A DNA stretch of 64,000 nucleotides from Centroberyx gerrardi (Eukaryota; Chordata; Actinopteri; Beryciformes; Berycidae), in NCBI RefSeq assembly GCF_048128805.1, contig NC_135998.1:15351656-15415655 (forward strand). The letters run 5' to 3'. Shown one piece after another: positions 61,001-64,000 of the stretch (positions are counted from its first letter, which is position 1; every line of letters starts with the position of its first letter). Under the pieces are notes generated by a model, which saw only the letters and a list, made by a program, of their open reading frames with translations, did not search any database and was not told the origin of the DNA. The translations under genes were made by a program, and so were the position numbers.

Positions 61001-62605
61001 TAATAAATACATAAGTATACAATTAAACATTTACTTTTTTTTGGATGTTTGATAATCAATCAATCAATCAATCAAAAGCATGTGGCCAACATTTGATATT
61101 TTGCCTGACATGTAAAATCCATGACACATGTGAAGATCAGTCAACAACAACAAACGACAAAAGACTAACTTAAGTTCACCTATAAATTTACGCTTTGCAC
61201 TACAGTAGGTGTTCTTAGTTCAATGCCAACACAACTACCAAAACAAACAAGGGGAAGGTAGGGGGATTGAAAGGAAAGAGTGAAGTAAAACCAAAAACCA
61301 AATCTGTAGGCTCCCCTCTCTCTATTTGGTGGTTGACAGTAGAGGACAATATGTAAACAAAGCTATTTTACCACTATAGCTATAGCTATTTTTGGAATCA
61401 CTCTCTGATTTTAAGTGATGCAATTTAACTCCCAACACTGGTTCATATGGAAGCCATGCAGATCACATTGGGAACCATCACAGAATGAGATTATTATGCT
61501 GCTGCTTTATCCTCCACAGTGAATCAAAGACTGGGGATAACAGCTCTGGACAGACAGTCTCAGATGGTAGAAGGAGGCCGAGCTTATTCTAAATAGCTGC
61601 ACATGTGTCTGCTTCCCTATTTTTATGCAGTGTTTGTTGATTTCTTAGACACTGCATAGATATTGCAGTGGTAAGCTGTTGACTGAAATCCCATTGTTTT
61701 CCCCTCTTAAAGCCGGAGAGACCTTATCCCTGGATCTCTTGACTGCATGATGGGAATTATTGAAAGGATTGAGTACAGCATGTGACCTCCATACAGCAGC
61801 AGTTCTGCATGCTTAATTTGGTTTATGTGATTGTTTTTACTGTTGTCGTGGTAATTTTTCAGTTTTATCATGCCTTATTTTCAGGGGTCCGTAGGCTCAT
61901 CGTTGAGGTCCTAACTCTTACTCATCTGCTCTCAGTCAGTGATGACACATGTAAACACTGCCTACAATACTGCAGGTATTGTTCTAAAACTGGCCCATCC
62001 AGGTGTGACGTTGTTGATCCAGCTTCCCTTACTGTGATACTGCAGGCTTTGCAAATTGCGGTCCTTTTATTGAGCCCAACGGACGTATCCAAATGTTATT
62101 ACAAAAGGCACTGCAGCCGATGCCATGCTGCTGTTGTTTGTCCGCGCAGCAAAGTGACGTTTAGATTCATCATAGTCATGCCCAACCTAGAAATAAACAC
62201 TTCAATCTTTTTATACAATGCCACTCATTTACAGACGCTTGTTGTTCTTGAGTCACTAATCTAGAGTCCGAGTCAAGTGTGAAATCATTTGAGAAGTCCA
62301 AGTCGAGTCGTACGCCAACTTGTACGTGACTTAAGTGCGACTCGAGTGCAGGTCGCAAACTTGAGTCCTTATCCCTCCTTAAAAAGCAATCCTCTAAGTG
62401 TTGCTGTTTCTCCCAGTCAAATGCTGTGGGTGTTAGGTTACAGAGAGTCAGGTGTAAAAGGGCCTAAGTGAGCTGTACTCACGGGGGCAGTCCATCTCAT
62501 CACTCTTGTCCTCACATGCTGTCCAGCCGTCACACTGCCAGGACATTGGGATACATTGCATCTTCCCACTGCGGCAGGCAAACTGCCCGGGGCTGCAGCG
62601 CTGCT
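55094..62605 (-). CDS. dgcr2: Dgcr2, integral membrane adhesion-type receptor (lacks first exon)
   Basis: Single-pass membrane protein from the DiGeorge critical region. Minus-strand exons: 62605-62483, 59643-59557, 59405-59195, 58439-58363, 58184-58002, 57891-57688, 56765-56613, 55687-55451, 55332-55094 (stop 55096-55094). The 504 visible residues join without phase conflict. The signal-peptide exon must lie beyond 64000. Domains in order: LDL-receptor class A ([33 protein letters not shown]); C-type lectin-like ([19 protein letters not shown] to [10 protein letters not shown]); von Willebrand type C ([14 protein letters not shown]); one membrane helix ([19 protein letters not shown]); cytosolic tail with two PPPPY WW-binding motifs ([26 protein letters not shown]) and a C-terminal STVV that could bind PDZ domains. 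The linker after the LDL-A module is shorter than in human. Confidence 0.96.
55757..55779. repeat. (CA)n microsatellite in dgcr2 intron
   Basis: About eleven CA units between the last two-exon block and the membrane-helix exon. Confidence 0.9.
58622..58636 (+). promoter_or_regulatory. CTCF-like motif in dgcr2 intron
   Basis: CCACTAGATGGCCTG matches the CTCF core CCASYAGRKGGC. It lies about 90 bases upstream of a SINE-like repeat. Confidence 0.35.
58715..58925 (+). mobile_element. tRNA-derived SINE-like repeat
   Basis: GGCTGGCGACTGAAAGGTCA followed by GCGGGTTGAACCCCC resembles the anticodon-arm to B-box part of a tRNA-derived SINE (B-box consensus GGTTCGANNCC). The tail includes AATAAAGG near 58896. 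The A-box is degenerate. It lies in the dgcr2 intron between exons 59195 and 58439. The family was not identified. Confidence 0.45.
60295..60905 (+). mobile_element. LINE 3' end remnant (L2/Maui/Rex1-like)
   Basis: Plus-strand text within the dgcr2 intron resembles the end of a non-LTR reverse transcriptase [17 protein letters not shown], then [17 protein letters not shown] and [18 protein letters not shown]. It is interrupted by several frame changes and stops and lacks most of the ORF, so it is a 5'-truncated dead copy. It runs up against the hAT-like fragment at 60920. Confidence 0.6.
60920..61022. mobile_element. Fragment of the hAT-like MITE seen at 16312
   Basis: TAGGGGGACGCTATGCTTAT and CACGATACGATTCGATACGCG match the left end and interior of the element in tmem120b intron 11, including GATATGGGGTTC. 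No matching right end was found nearby, so it seems truncated. Confidence 0.6.
62250..62370. repeat. GAGTCCGAGTC-type degenerate repeat
   Basis: Repeated GAGTC/GACTC/AAGTC motifs (GAGTCCGAGTCAAG, AAGTCCAAGTCGAGTCG, GACTCGAGTGCAGG). This is a low-complexity repeat frequently seen in fish genomes, here about 110 bases from the dgcr2 LDL-A exon. Confidence 0.5.
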
Positions 62606-64000
62606 CTGAAATACAACAGAGAGTTAGTGTAGTCATACTTACATACGAGAAGGCCTTTTCCAAACAAGAAGAAACCATTTAAAAGTCAGAGTCCTGCAGA
62701 CGATTGAATAAGGGCGCAAGAGCTTAAATAAGATTTCTTAGATGGTTGATTGTAATGTATGGGGTGAAATTTGGGGTGTGAAATTCATAAACTGATTGTG
62801 AATGTTCTTCCTGAAACAAAAATGTATTAAGGCTTGTTGTAAACACGGAGCAGTGGTGCAATGCTGCCCTCTTGTGGCTGCAGACCATACAGAATCAGAC
62901 AGGGACCAGGCGTCACCCATGGCGTCACCCCAGGACCTCGCCGTCTCCAAGCACCGACACTTCCACTGCACCAACTGGGACACACCGATTCAGCTGCTGG
63001 GCCTTTCAGTGTGGCCACAGTCTCAAACGCTAGCTGCTAGCCTGTTAGCCTGCTCACTAAGTCAACATACTGAGATAGCAACAACAGAACAACATTTTGG
63101 GTAGAACTGAGAAAAAGTATCTTGGCAGAATAAAAATTCACCTTTTGATAACTCAATATATTTAGATAAACATGGGAGAGAAGAAAAACAGACAAAACTT
63201 AGATATCTGGATCCACCAAGAGAATACTGATTTCTCTACCTTCCGTAGTCTGTTTGATTTTATCTGCAAGCTATTGCTTTTCCTGCGTACTCAGATGTTG
63301 CCACAATCTGAACGCTTTTCAAGAGTGGAATTTGAAATCATGGCGTTGAAAGGTTGAGCAGGGTTTGCAAATTTGTACTACATTAACAGTAATTTTGAAA
63401 CTGTTTTCCAATTCAATTGAACTTGAATATTGAAAAACATGTCAAACAAGCAAATGCAAGTTCAGTTTTTTTTAAAATTCAGATTCAAATGCCAACATTC
63501 AATTTCAACACATAATTCAAATTCAATTATCTGGTGGTACAAATCTCACCCCACAGTATTACCATTAAAAGTAAACCAGTGAAACTCAATCCATGCATTA
63601 ATATGTGAAGAAAACTGCACTAAAACTAATGGCCACCAATGTCACTTTCACATTTGATCCCAGTCACCAAAAGCAGTCCATTCAAAACGAAAAATAAGAA
63701 CTTGTAAACAGAAACAGTTCTGCTACAAAGCAAAGGGAAGTGCTAGCCTCAGACCTACAGTAGTCACACATACACAAACCCCCTATAGGCTTTTTGTCTG
63801 TTTATATCCCTTAGCAACACAGAGTCTGCGTTAACTGGGTCAATGTCTCCACGCCATATGTGATTAACATAAGACATGCCACTGCATCAGAGCTGCCTGT
63901 GCCAAGCCTTTCTCATGTGACGGAAGAACCGGTCTGTTAGCAGTGTCAAAGTCCAACTGATACTGGATTTTTGGATCTGACAGTAATACAGATTTTGGGA
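62606..64000 (-). other. dgcr2: dgcr2 first-intron sequence to the right edge
   Basis: Upstream of the first visible dgcr2 exon. I found no signal-peptide exon here, so the sequence is read as intronic. It holds a good CTCF-type motif at 62863-62877 (minus strand CCACAAGAGGGCAGC). The segment 63330-63560 is A/T-rich. Nothing else is recognisable. Confidence 0.5.
62863..62877 (-). promoter_or_regulatory. CTCF-like motif in dgcr2 intron
   Basis: The minus strand reads CCACAAGAGGGCAGC, which fits the CTCF core consensus at essentially every constrained position. Occupancy is unknown. Confidence 0.4.

Noticed and set aside
61782-62264. 160-codon plus-strand frame in the dgcr2 intron
   Set aside because: Composition is Cys/Val/Leu-rich but with no recognised motif, no splice context and probable repeat-derived ends; treated as chance.

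Overview
The window is vertebrate nuclear DNA, almost certainly from a teleost fish. It has intron-rich genes with GT-AG splicing, long 3' UTRs, many CA/GT, GATA and TA microsatellites, and fish-style repeats (hAT-like MITEs, a Penelope-like remnant, a LINE 3' end, palindromic repeats). The proteins match vertebrate families along their length, and gene sizes are compact. No bacterial, phage or viral gene block was seen.

Layout, left to right: kdm2b (5' end only, minus, 643-2896); orai1 (plus, 3718-4491); morn3 (minus, 6825-7802); tmem120b (plus, 8964-17466); rhof (minus, 20699-23450); about 7 kb without a recognised gene; setd1b (plus, 30687-43399); about 5 kb of 3' UTR and intergenic DNA; a GPI-type carbonic anhydrase of the CA4/CA15 group (minus, 48503-50717); and dgcr2 (minus, 55094-62605, first exon beyond the right edge). 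Exon joins were worked out by hand from splice sites and reading phase. Every join is phase-consistent. The complete coding sequences come to 220 aa (orai1), 221 (morn3), 338 (tmem120b), 210 (rhof), 1843 (setd1b) and 320 (ca15).

The block kdm2b-orai1-morn3-tmem120b-rhof-setd1b has the gene order and orientation I know from human 12q24.31. The right-hand pair, ca15-dgcr2, belongs to the 22q11 (mouse chr16) neighbourhood. The window therefore spans a join between two regions that are separate in human. Two gene pairs are divergent (kdm2b/orai1 and morn3/tmem120b) and probably share promoters. tmem120b and rhof converge with their polyadenylation signals about 200 bp apart.

The genes do not form one pathway. 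Kdm2b (H3K36 demethylase) and Setd1b (H3K4 methyltransferase) are chromatin enzymes. Orai1 is the store-operated calcium channel pore. Morn3 is a MORN-repeat protein linked to testis and cilia. Tmem120b is a nuclear-envelope/ER membrane protein. Rhof is a filopodial Rho GTPase. Ca15 is an extracellular carbonic anhydrase and Dgcr2 an adhesion-type receptor.

The most notable observation is an apparent minor-spliceosome (U12, AT-AC) intron in setd1b, with 5' site, branch site and AC acceptor all readable. Joining there restores the spacing of the human protein.
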